Shown piece by piece: positions 8,095 to 15,824 of a stretch of 64,000 nucleotides of DNA. The translations under genes were made by a program, and so were the position numbers. The notes beneath the pieces are model-generated. The model did no database searches. It saw nothing but the letters and a program-made list of their open reading frames with translations, and was not told the origin of the DNA. The DNA lies in the NCBI GenBank assembly GCA_021808665.1, contig JAKBBA010000004.1, positions 1-64,000 of the forward strand. Reading direction: 5' to 3'. The number at the start of each line of letters is the position of its first letter. Within the stretch, counting starts at the first letter, position 1. This stretch comes from Actinomycetes bacterium (lineage in GTDB: Bacteria; Actinomycetota; Acidimicrobiia; Acidimicrobiales; Palsa-688).

Positions 8095-8838
8095 ATGCGA
8101 TCCAGAGCCGTCGATCTGGCGCGCCGGGCCAGGTCATGGTGGCGCGCGGCCGTCGCCCCGATCGAGCACTATGTACTCGTGTGCCAGGACGAACGCTGGC
8201 ATCGTGCCACTGGCCTCAGCTACGACGCCGTAGCGGCCAAGTACGACGCTGCCATAGGTGAAGAACTGGCAGGCAAGCCGCTCGACCGGGCACTGCTCGC
8301 CGTCCTCGTCGAACACTCCGACGGGGGGCTCATCGCCGATCTCGGCTGCGGACCAGGGCACGTCGGCGCCTACTTACGCGCGTTGGGCGCAAGCGTCGTC
8401 GGGATCGACCTGTCACGACATATGTGCGCCCTCGCACGCCGCCGGCAGATCCCAGCAGCTACCGGTGACCTGGTCGCACTTCCCATCGCCACCCGAAGCG
8501 TCGCCGGGCTGGTGTGCTTGTACGCCACGATCCATCTCGATGTTCGCGAACGGACCGTGGCGTTCCAGGAGATGCGGCGGGTGCTGGCGCCTGGGGGCAT
8601 GGCATTGGTCGCCTTCCACACTGGCGACGCCGGCGCCCAGTCGGGCGACGAGCGGCACTTCACCAATTGGTTCGACCTCGACGTGGATCTGGTCTTCCGG
8701 TTCCTCGACCCTAAGGCTGAGGTCGCCACCGAGCGCTTGGCGGGCCTGGGGACCACTGCTCGACTGGATCGCCATCCTGTTGCCGACGAGCACCCGAGCC
8801 ACCGGACCTATCTGCTTCTGGAGCGCCGCCCCATCTGA
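8095..8838 (+). CDS. SAM-dependent methyltransferase, class I
   Basis: A class I methyltransferase with the glycine-rich SAM loop IADLGCGPGHVGAYLRALGA, acidic post-II residue in VVGIDLS, and GDLVALPIATRSVAGLVCLY plus MRRVLAPGGMALVAFH further on, the Methyltransf_11/25 pattern. The domain proper starts at GLSYDAVAAKYD, so the real start may be ATG 8095 or GTG 8179; the open frame reaches back to 7948 but that part is low-complexity Arg/Ala sequence. Substrate unknown; small-molecule methylation is typical. The gene is single, between an ISL3 element and an integrase remnant. Confidence 0.75.
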   Translation: MRSRAVDLARRARSWWRAAVAPIEHYVLVCQDERWHRATGLSYDAVAAKYDAAIGEELAGKPLDRALLAVLVEHSDGGLIADLGCGPGHVGAYLRALGASVVGIDLSRHMCALARRRQIPAATGDLVALPIATRSVAGLVCLYATIHLDVRERTVAFQEMRRVLAPGGMALVAFHTGDAGAQSGDERHFTNWFDLDVDLVFRFLDPKAEVATERLAGLGTTARLDRHPVADEHPSHRTYLLLERRPI

Positions 8839-8970
8839 GTCATCCGTGGACGCACAACGACGACCGCCGCCCTCCCGGGGTAGCTTTCCAAGCGCACAGA
8901 TCAGCGGGCCAGCATCTCCGATACCGTGACCTGGACGACGACCGATTCGGCGTTATATGGGTGATAGTTG

Positions 8971-9282
8971 TCAAGTCGTCTCTTGGATGACCTGTTTGAG
9001 GAGGCCGTTGATTAGTTCGGCGCGGTCGTGTTGGTTGTGTGTGCGGGCGTGGTCGCGTTGGCGGATGAGGACTGGGACGAACTCGGGTCCGGTCTTGAAG
9101 TAGGCGCAGCTCTCGCAGATCGTCTCCATTCGGCAGTCGAGCTCGATCGGCCTGGTGCACAGTCCGTTGCCGAGCATTCGGGAGTTGGCTTGTTGACGTA
9201 GTCGTGTCATGTCGGGGGTTTCGGAGTCGGCGGGTAGCGACGACGGCTGGGTGGGTTTCCCCCGGTATTGTTGTCGCTCGGG
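8971..9282 (-). pseudogene. Tn554-type integrase, C-terminal remnant
   Basis: The minus strand from 9282 encodes only the tail of a large tyrosine recombinase of the transposon-type found in actinobacteria: LPADSETPDMTRLRQQANSR, MLGNGLCTRPIELDCRMETI, CESCAYF and VPVLIRQRDHA, including the CxxC/C zinc-like motif typical of this C-terminal extension. An in-frame TAA lies at 9283-9285, right where the IS3 element begins, and the catalytic Arg/His/Tyr domain is gone. It is a pseudogene, probably cut by IS3-associated deletion. Confidence 0.7.
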
Positions 9283-9300
9283 TTATGCCGCTTCCGCGGT

Positions 9301-9949
9301 CTATTGATATGAATCATCATACTCTTGTGGGGTCATATAGTCAAGCGACGAGTGAACCCGTTTCCGGTTATAGTAGATCTCGATATACTCGAACAGAGCA
9401 GCCTCGAGTTCTTCTTTCGATTCCCATTTGATGTCGTTAATCAGTTCTCGTTTAATGGTAGCCCAGAAACTCTCGGCTACAGCGTTATACCAACAGTTGC
9501 CTTTACGACTCATCGATGCGACGAGATAGCTATCAGTGAGCGCTTTGCGGTAGTCATAACTAGTATATTGAGACCCTCTGTCTGAGTGATGAATTAATCC
9601 AGGATCGGGTCTGTGTCGGCTTGGAGCATCGTTTAAAGCGTCGATGCACAAGTCGGTTCGCATATGGTCTGATACAGCCCAGCCGGCCACGCCGGCGTAA
9701 CTCAACCCATATCCTCGGCGCACCGTAGCGACCTCGATGCTCGGCGAATATCTCGGCGATCAACTCAACTAGACCTTGACGTTCAACTTGGCGCGCTGTC
9801 GGCGGCGCAAGCTGGCGGGCCCGCCACGCGTAATACCCTTGGCGTGTCACCTTCAACTCTCGGCACATGAACGCGACCGGAAAGTTAGCCTTCTCCGCGT
9901 CGATAAACCTGAAGATCAGTTCAGGGATTCGGTCGCGACCAAGGCCGCC
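9301..9949 (-). pseudogene. IS3 OrfB (rve transposase), internal deletion
   Basis: OrfB begins near FRFIDAEKANFPVAFMCREL and runs through VTRQGYYAW and RYGAPRIWVELRRRG in one frame, then at about 9686 jumps straight to VAGWAVSDHMRTDLC in another frame. In intact members some 80-90 residues lie between, including the WVGDITY motif with the first catalytic Asp. The second Asp (LIHHSDRGSQYTS) and Glu region (FWATIKRELI, YIEIYYNRKRVHSSLDY) remain. The deletion removes a catalytic residue and shifts frame, so this copy cannot transpose itself. Confidence 0.85.
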
Positions 9950-10209
9950 GCTTTTTTTAGCAACTCAACGCGCATCTGAAGCTCACGGTTAGTCGCCTTA
10001 AGCTGGCGTATCTCCTCGCGTTCCCCACGCGTCATAACACCACCACTACCAGAACCGCTCTCCCGTGCAGCCGATATCCACGAACCCAACGTCGACTCGC
10101 CAACACCTAACTCGCGGGCCGCGGCCGCGATCGACTTGTTCTGCTCCACAACATAAGCCACCGCCTTCTCCCGGAACTCCGCCGAGAACACTCTCTTTGT
10201 ATGAGCCAT
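9916..10209 (-). CDS. IS3 OrfA, helix-turn-helix subunit
   Basis: A 97-residue IS3-family OrfA: HTH_Tnp_1 domain (KRVFSAEFREKAVAYVVEQN; SIAAAARELGVGESTLGSWI) then a leucine-zipper-like coiled coil (REEIRQLKATNRELQMRVEL). It binds element ends and is normally fused to OrfB by a -1 ribosomal frameshift at an A7 run at its 3' end. Start is the ATG at 10209. The gene is intact although its OrfB partner is deleted, so any product could only act as a regulator of related elements. Confidence 0.88.
   Translation of the reverse strand: MAHTKRVFSAEFREKAVAYVVEQNKSIAAAARELGVGESTLGSWISAARESGSGSGGVMTRGEREEIRQLKATNRELQMRVELLKKAAALVATESLN
9952..9958 (-). other. Programmed -1 frameshift slippery run
   Basis: Seven consecutive A on the minus strand lie in the codons CTA AAA AAA GCG near the end of orfA. 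Slipping back one base enters the orfB frame (KKSGGLGRDRIPELIFRFID). A6-A7 runs are the standard IS3-family fusion signal. Confidence 0.7.
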
Positions 10210-10375
10210 AAGACTTATCTACTCCTTATTGTGAAGAGTGACAACTCAACCGGGAAAAGTTCAATCTGACCCCGGGCACACTGCGGTCCATAGAACGCGA
10301 CCTCGGGCCCTGCCTCGGCCCCAAATGGCTGACCAAATGACAACCGACACCAGCACCAACCTGAAGGAGGAGATC

Positions 10376-10783
10376 GTGACCACCTACACCGCTTGCCTCG
10401 AACACGAAAACGACGGGCGCTGGTCGGTCGAGCTGGCCGAAGAACCCCGGGTCCACACCTGGGGCAAGACCATCGACCAAGCCCTCACCCGCATGCGAGA
10501 AGCGGCCGCCCTGTGGTTCCAGACCGACGAAGCCGCCATCGAGCTCGTCGCCCGACCAGTCCTGCCCAAAGCCACCGGCCGCACCGTCGAACAAGCCCGA
10601 AAAGCCAGAGAGCAAGCCCGCGACGCCGACCGCCTGGCCATCGAACAGACCCGCAAAGCCGCCGTCGCACTCACCAGCCGCGGCATCAGCATGCGCGACG
10701 CCGCCGCCATCCTCGGTATCTCCCACCAGCGCGTCCACCAGCTCCTCACCCCCGAAACCCCGCCCCGGCGCAAAGCCGGCTGA
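10376..10783 (+). CDS. HicB-like antitoxin-type protein, no HicA visible
   Basis: A 135-residue protein with an N-terminal HicB/partial RNase H fold (TTYTACLEHENDGRWSVELA, HTWGKTIDQALTRMREAAAL) and a C-terminal helix-turn-helix (ISMRDAAAILGISHQRVHQL). I chose GTG 10376 because AAGGAGG (10364-10370) lies six bases before it and the fold starts there; the open frame extends to 10238 but without homology. HicB proteins normally neutralise a HicA RNase toxin encoded next to them. No HicA is found on either side, so it is an orphan regulator or the toxin was lost to the adjoining IS3 rearrangement. Confidence 0.75.
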   Translation: MTTYTACLEHENDGRWSVELAEEPRVHTWGKTIDQALTRMREAAALWFQTDEAAIELVARPVLPKATGRTVEQARKAREQARDADRLAIEQTRKAAVALTSRGISMRDAAAILGISHQRVHQLLTPETPPRRKAG

Positions 10784-10831
10784 CCGTCGGTTCCCCCAAC
10801 CCACGGCGCCCGGTAGGGTTCGCACAAGCAT

Positions 10832-11503
10832 CTACCCTTCAGTTCCCGAAAGATCATCCCCAGATCCCGGGAACTGGCGGGGGCTGCTGGTCATGCGTTG
10901 GTTGGTGTTGAAGTGGGTGAGTTCGTCTGGTGTCATGGTGTGGGTGATTAGGAAGGCGCGTTCGCCTAGGCGCCAGAGTCCTTCGCCTCGTGCGAGGTTG
11001 GGGAGTTGGGCTGTTTCGGTGGTGGATAGGCCGAGGGTGTTGCCGGTTTTGGTGGCTTCGCTGGATTCTTGGGCGTAGATGATTTTGGTGGAGCAGTCGG
11101 CTAGGAGTCCGAGGGCGAGGTTGCGGGTTTCGCTGTCGGCGTCGCCGACGGTGTCGAGGTCGCTGAGCCGGTGGATGATCATGAGGTTGGCTATGCCGAG
11201 GGCTCTGGATAGTTTCCATTGTGATTGCATTCTGGCTAGGAGGGCTGGTTGGGCTAGGAGGCGCCAGGCTTCGTCGTAGATGACCCAGCGTTGCCCGGCT
11301 TGGGGGTTTGTGAGGGCGGCTTCCATCCACGATGAGGCGCAGGTCATGACCATGCCGATGAGGTGGTCGGAGCCGGAGATGCGTGACAGGTCGAGGCTGA
11401 TCATGGGCAGGTTGGGGTCGAAGCGGATGGTGGAGGGCCCGTCGAAGAGGCCGCCGAGGTCGCCTGTGACGGTCCGGGCGAGGGCGTGACCGACCCGCGA
11501 GTT
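10832..11503 (-). pseudogene. Conjugation VirB4/TraC-like ATPase, C-terminal remnant
   Basis: About 220 residues of the tail of a type IV secretion ATPase: GHALARTVTGDLGGLFDGPS, FDPNLPMISLDLSRISGSD, the Walker B strand RWVIYDEAWRLL, and later SSEATKTGNTLGLSTTE and LITHTMTPDEL. The upstream half with the Walker A loop is absent; before SRVGHALART the frame holds unrelated Ser/Arg-rich sequence. This is a dead end of an integrative conjugative element or plasmid once present here. No other conjugation genes are in the window. Confidence 0.75.
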
Positions 11504-12045
11504 GTCCGGACGCTGATCGGAGTCGATAGTCGAGCGCGAGGGAAGGTCCGGCGACCGGCCGGAACGGGACTTGGAGATTGGGTAGTCGGACATGGGTAGC
11601 CCACGACCGGGAGGCGCGCCGCTGAGGACCGTGCATGAGACCTCGATCGGGCCGTGAAGTCAATACCCTTTGCAAGATTCTTTTTCAAGAATGTGGCGGA
11701 CGGTGTTCTCCATGGGCGTGGCAACGCGCCGGAAAGCCCAGATCCGGAGGACCAGAGTTACGGGAGGTCCTGTCTGCCTGACCCGATCTAGCTGGCCGCC
11801 GCCAGGGTCCTGGCGCTCCGGCCTGCCGCTTCCTCTTCGGAGGGCACTCGGGCTCCCGCCTCAACCTTGGAAGGGGGGGTGAGGGAGAGCTGGGAAGGCA
11901 TCACGCCTTTGTAAACAAGGAATTCACCAGAATGTTCCTTGAAGATCTCGTATGGGAGTTAAAGAATCGTCTTGGCGCCTTGCACTAATTCGTCAAGGAG
12001 CTCTCGTCACTATCTTCTAAGATAAGAGAAAGGTGATAACAGGCG
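11504..12045. other. Intergenic, falling GC content
   Basis: No gene seen. A small hairpin ATTCTT-TTTC-AAGAAT sits at about 11677-11692. Composition becomes visibly AT-richer from about 11900 onwards, and GAGAAAGGTGA (about 12026-12036) is a likely ribosome site for the next gene. Confidence 0.4.
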
Positions 12046-12626
12046 ATGAAACTCTTGAGAATCCCCAGAGTCACGACTCTGGGGATCATAGCAACCATTG
12101 TTTTCGGCGGACTTTTCGGCGTTGGTACTGCCAATGCACAGACATCAAGTTCGCCGAGCACGGACATCACTACTTATCATAATCAGGCTGGACAAGTCAT
12201 CGGGTACGCCGTACGTCTTCACACCGGGATGGGTACCATTCACTTACCAGACGGCAGGAGTGTCGCTCCGCAGCAATCGATGCGGCCACAGCGACGCCGC
12301 AGGTCCCTCCGCCTAGTGCGACAAAATGCGGTAATAACGTTTGTGTGTATGTGAACGGATCGAGCTACTGTGTCGATTACACAGAGGTATATACACAAAA
12401 TGGCGCTAATATTCCATATGATGACACCAATGGGTTCCTTTGAGCAGGAAGCTACTGGAATCAGTTGCCTGGCAATCCAACGTATTCGAACGGCAATCAA
12501 AATGGAGAACTCTGGATCCCCTACAATGGCATAGGTTATGCCCAAGGTGGACAGGTATATCAGGGACAGATATTTGATCTGTATTCAGCCACTGGTACCA
12601 TAATCGACAAAGGCCCCTGCTCCTAG
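12046..12626 (+). pseudogene. AT-rich secreted Cys-containing protein, interrupted
   Basis: The start codes for a clear signal peptide (MKLLRIPRVTTLGIIATIVF, cleavage after GTANA) and about 45 mature residues. Near 12260-12280 the frame shifts, after which a second frame reads on as ATPQVPPPSATKCGNNVCVY, VNGSSYCVDYTEVYTQNGAN, then meets TGA at 12441-12443 and continues as AGSYWNQLPGNPTYSNGNQN and QVYQGQIFDLYSATGTIIDK to TAG at 12624. Joined, it is a secreted protein of about 190 residues with four or more cysteines and many Gly/Asn/Tyr. I do not recognise a family. Base composition differs strongly from the flanks, suggesting transfer. Confidence 0.6.
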
Positions 12627-13170
12627 CTCTGGGTGGTGGGGGTGAATTGTAAGGAGAGTTATTGAGTGCGCACAAAATGCAGTTTGGCTTGTCATCCTAA
12701 GAAGGACGCAAATTTGTGCATGTCACAGGCTTTCGTGTCACGGCCTTTCGACTACTTCACAGGATGCCTGGTCTTTATCAGGTCGTGTCCTGGCTGAACG
12801 ATTCCGTGCCGGGAATCCGGTCACGCTTGACGTTTCTCGTTCGACCATGGGATGTTCGCCGGTAGCTCCCCGCGAACCGCCCCCCAACACTTCTAGCGAT
12901 GCCCCGGCCGGCGAACGCGGCCGGGGCATCTTGGGATCGGACGGTAAACGTGACGATCTCTCAGAACGTGCAAGCCCCCTCCCCAAGGGCTCAGAGGGTG
13001 GATTCGTTGACTCGGCTCAGGCGACGATCCTAGATCCAGCCGATGAGCGGGAGTCTGTGGATGACGCCATCCGATGGCCGGGGTTATACATAGTCGGCGA
13101 GCTTCGCGACTCGCTCTCGCAGCTCAGGAAAGTTCGAATACGAGTGCCTGCGGCCCACGACACTCCCTTG
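12627..13170. other. Intergenic with strong hairpin
   Basis: No supported gene; a plus-strand open frame (12847-13359) covers a hairpin and runs antisense to the HepT-like remnant, so I discard it. The one clear structure is the 13-bp stem at 12898-12930. Confidence 0.45.
12898..12930. terminator. Long GC-rich hairpin, terminator-like
   Basis: GATGCCCCGGCCG (12898-12910) and CGGCCGGGGCATC (12918-12930) pair perfectly over 13 bp with a 7-base loop. Only TT follows, so it is not a classical U-run terminator, but long GC stems without U-tracts do end transcripts in actinobacteria. Confidence 0.5.
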
Positions 13171-13361
13171 TCAGGGATTCAAGTTCGTGGACATCACGAG
13201 GTCACGGCCCCGTCCTTCTCGGGCCTTGCTGAGGGTGAACTTGATACGGGCCATCCGTGCCAACGCTGGAAGGTCACGTTCGACGATGTCCCAGCCGATG
13301 TCGAAGTTGACGCCGAGGTAGCCGTGGACGGCTCGGTTCACGATAGCTATTCTGTGTGATA
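13171..13361 (-). pseudogene. HepT-like (DUF86/HEPN) toxin tail
   Basis: The minus strand encodes RIAIVNRAVHGYLGVNFDIG then WDIVERDLPALARMARIKFT and ends with TGA at 13171. NRxxHGY followed by a [ND]-[FL]-[DE]-hydrophobic-W-[DE] strand and DLPAL is the end of HepT ribonucleases/AMPylation targets (HEPN fold, RX4-6H motif), the toxin of MntA/HepT pairs. No upstream start or N-terminal helices can be found, nor an MntA nucleotidyltransferase, so it is a remnant. Too short and start-less for standard gene callers. Confidence 0.55.
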
Positions 13362-13930
13362 CACGGCGGTGACCCCCAGGACCGTAGGGGTGTACTGGGA
13401 ATCACGGCAGGCTCGCTTGCCATAGCGAGAGGTCGCATCCGATGACTCGTCAGGGCCTCTTTCCTTGCCAGCCCTCGGGATAAGTGGTGGCCTAAGAGAG
13501 CGGCGTCTCGCCGAATACCCGGCGAAAGCCTGTCGCGGACTGGTCAACGCTCTGAGTAGCGCCGGCGAAGCAGTTGGCTGCGACCTTTCAGTCCGTCGTA
13601 CCGAGTAGGTAGGTCGCTTGCTCCAAGCGCGGAGTCCACAGGTAGTGGTGGGACGATCCGCCGACGGATGCCTTGAACCTTCGGCTGAGGTAGGCCCGGG
13701 ACAGAGCCGCGGCGGCAGCCAGGTCAGGTCGAAGGGCCCTTCGGAGGCAGCCTCAGTGACGCGGCCACCGCGTACCTAGACGCCTTCGGGCGCGGCCGCG
13801 ACGAACAGATGCCTCTCGCCGCTGCCCAACGGATCGAGTGAGGGAGCAGATGCCCGGATACAATCGAGCCGAGGTTGTCGAGCGCAAAATGCGAACCCCA
13901 AGTTAAACAGGTCCGTTTAGTCAGGCAGAA
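13362..13930. other. Intergenic, possible coding scraps
   Basis: No intact gene. On the plus strand 13747-13843 reads SLSDAATAYLDAFGRGRDEQ and MPLAAAQRIE to a stop, which looks like the end of a decayed gene, but no start or family can be assigned. Confidence 0.35.
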
Positions 13931-14293
13931 GTGGCGACGAGAATCGACAAGAACACGACCGGCCGAGTTGGCCCACGCAGCCGAAGAGACGAAACGGCGA
14001 TACCCGCTGGTCGTGACAGTACCTTCGCCAGCAGCCAAAACCCTCCCGGTGGGGTGGTGCACAACCTACCTGCAGACATGCACAGAGCGCTTCTCGCCAA
14101 CCAACTCGTCCTCGATGCTTGGATGGACATAACGCCGCTGGCTCGCAACGAGTTCATCTGCTGGGTCGAAGATGCCAAGCAAGAGACCACCCGACTACGA
14201 CGCATCCGTCGTACCCAAGAGGAACTCCAGGAAGGCAAGCGCAGACCCTGCTGCTGGCCTGGGTGCAAGCATCGCGACCGCACCGGCAGCTAG
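13931..14293 (+). CDS. YdeI/OmpD-associated family protein
   Basis: The C-terminal ~80 residues (VVHNLPADMHRALLANQLVL, DITPLARNEFICWVEDAKQE, TTRLRRIRRTQEELQEGKRR, CCWPGCKHR) match the YdeI/OmdA family of small proteins implicated in bacteriocin or stress tolerance; the exact activity is unknown. The CCWPGCxHR ending is typical of short actinobacterial members (90-110 residues). The GTG at 13931 gives 120 residues with an unrelated basic N-terminus; a GTG near 14051 would start right at the domain. No ribosome site separates the options. Isolated gene. Confidence 0.7.
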   Translation: MATRIDKNTTGRVGPRSRRDETAIPAGRDSTFASSQNPPGGVVHNLPADMHRALLANQLVLDAWMDITPLARNEFICWVEDAKQETTRLRRIRRTQEELQEGKRRPCCWPGCKHRDRTGS

Positions 14294-14603
14294 AGCTTAG
14301 AGTCGATTAGCACCGGGGTTGTGCCTGAACTGCCGAAGAGCGATCCACCGTAATCCGGATCTGTCCACCGACGGATCCGGCGTGCCTGACGGCCCGGTCG
14401 GAGCGCTATCAGTGTTGGGCGCTATCGGGGCGACCAGTTGCGACCCTTCGGAGGCTTGCCGGGATGGATAAATTCGCCCAGCCTCGATTAGGCGGGCGAA
14501 GCGTTCGACGTACCTGGCCGACCAGGGCTGCCCGGCCGGCGACCGTGAAACGCCTTCGAAGGCCTTCTCAGCCCTCTCTCTCGCCGCCGCCCGCTCTTGG
14601 ATG
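14294..14603. other. Intergenic
   Basis: Nothing recognisable. The region separates the accessory segment from the metabolic cluster and contains the 3' side of the minus-strand hydrolase gene. Confidence 0.4.
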
Positions 14604-15677
14604 TCAACGACGGAAGCCGGCTAAGCCGCGCACGAGGTTACGCCGCCACTGCGAGATCGCCTCCGAGCCTGGGGGGGTCTTGCCGAAGCGGGCCACGACT
14701 AGGTCCAGCCCTGGGTTCACCGTGACGGTCTGGCCTTCGTATCCATCTGCCCAGAATGTGCCGGTCGGGTCAGAAGGGTCGCACCACCAATGATGCCCGT
14801 AGAAAGTGCGGTCGTCCTCGTCGGTCTGAGACAAGGCCGTGCGACCTAGGTCCACCCATCCCTCTGGCAGGATGCGACGGCCGTCCCAGATCCCGTCGCG
14901 CAGGTAGAGTTCGCCGAAGCGTAACCAGTCGAGGGCCGTGGCGCGAAGATACGACGAGGCGACCCACGTGCCGGCGCCGTCGAAGTCGGGTATCGCGCTG
15001 GTCATGCCGATTGGACCGAAGAGGTGGATCGCCAGCCAGTCACGATATGCGTCGCCGGCACCGACGACTTGGGCCACGGCCGCCGAAATGATATTGGACG
15101 TCCCGCTCGAATAGCTGTACCTATCACCCGGTTGGGCGATTAGGGGCTTAGACGCCGCATATGCTGCCATATCATCGACGCCGCCGAAGAGCATTTCGAT
15201 CACGTCGGAGCGTGACGACTCGACGTCGTAGTCCTCGACGAAATCCAGGCCGTCCCTCATAGCCAGAAGGTCCGCCAAGCTGATCTGCCCCCTCGGATCG
15301 CCGTCTCCGCTCCAGTCGGGGTGCATAGAGGTGTCGGACAGGGTCAGCCTCCCCTCTCCGACGAGGATCCCGACTGCCGCGTGCAACACCGACTTCGCCA
15401 CCGACCACGACAAAAGGAGAGTGTCAGGGCCTACCGCCTCGCCTGGGCCGCTCCACGAGTCGAGCTGACCCGAGTAACGCTCGAATACCAGCTTCCCGCG
15501 GTGAGCGACAGCGACGGCCCACGTCCGCCCGTAGGTCTCCTGGTCGACGAAGAGAGGTTCCAAAAGCTCCCCGAGGGGCCAGGTCCGAGGAGGGTTGGCA
15601 CGCTCCCACGACAGCGTCGGGCTCGGCGAATCTGCCGGCGTAGACGGAAGTGGAACCAGATCCTGTTGCTGGGCCAC
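14604..15677 (-). CDS. Serine hydrolase, beta-lactamase/DD-peptidase fold
   Basis: A 357-residue class C beta-lactamase-like enzyme. SWSVAKS holds the SxxK nucleophile and general base, YSYSSGTSN the Y-x-S/N motif, and GYEGQ stands where KTG/HTG occurs in penicillin-binding relatives. These proteins act as esterases, amidases or DD-peptidases; substrate not predictable. The start is GTG 15677 with AGGAGGTGC eight bases upstream; the open frame runs on to 16118 but that part overlaps the divergent deaminase gene. There is no obvious signal peptide, so it may be cytoplasmic. It is divergent from the nucleoside cluster. Confidence 0.85.
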   Translation of the reverse strand: MAQQQDLVPLPSTPADSPSPTLSWERANPPRTWPLGELLEPLFVDQETYGRTWAVAVAHRGKLVFERYSGQLDSWSGPGEAVGPDTLLLSWSVAKSVLHAAVGILVGEGRLTLSDTSMHPDWSGDGDPRGQISLADLLAMRDGLDFVEDYDVESSRSDVIEMLFGGVDDMAAYAASKPLIAQPGDRYSYSSGTSNIISAAVAQVVGAGDAYRDWLAIHLFGPIGMTSAIPDFDGAGTWVASSYLRATALDWLRFGELYLRDGIWDGRRILPEGWVDLGRTALSQTDEDDRTFYGHHWWCDPSDPTGTFWADGYEGQTVTVNPGLDLVVARFGKTPPGSEAISQWRRNLVRGLAGFRR

Positions 15678-15824
15678 CTTGAGAGCACCTCCTCGCTGGC
15701 CAGGGTGACCAGCAGTCGCAACCGACCCGGGTGACGTTACACCTCCGCCGGAACGCATGTCCCGGTGATCTGGTGGAGAGCTGGCGGGCAGCTGAGGCCG
15801 CCCTGGGCCGGTATTGTCTGCTCC

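Larger units (their letters stand above)
9270..10245 (-). mobile_element. IS3-family element with internal deletion
   Basis: About 0.98 kb carrying orfA and a broken orfB, read leftwards. Short inverted ends GTTGTCGCTC (9270-9279) and GAGTGACAAC (10236-10245) match at nine of ten bases. Normal members are about 1.2-1.3 kb; the missing ~0.25 kb corresponds to an in-element deletion in orfB. No 3-4-bp target duplication is apparent. Confidence 0.75.

Noticed and set aside
12847..13359. 170-codon plus-strand open frame
   Set aside because: Runs through a long hairpin and antisense to the HepT-like remnant; no homology.
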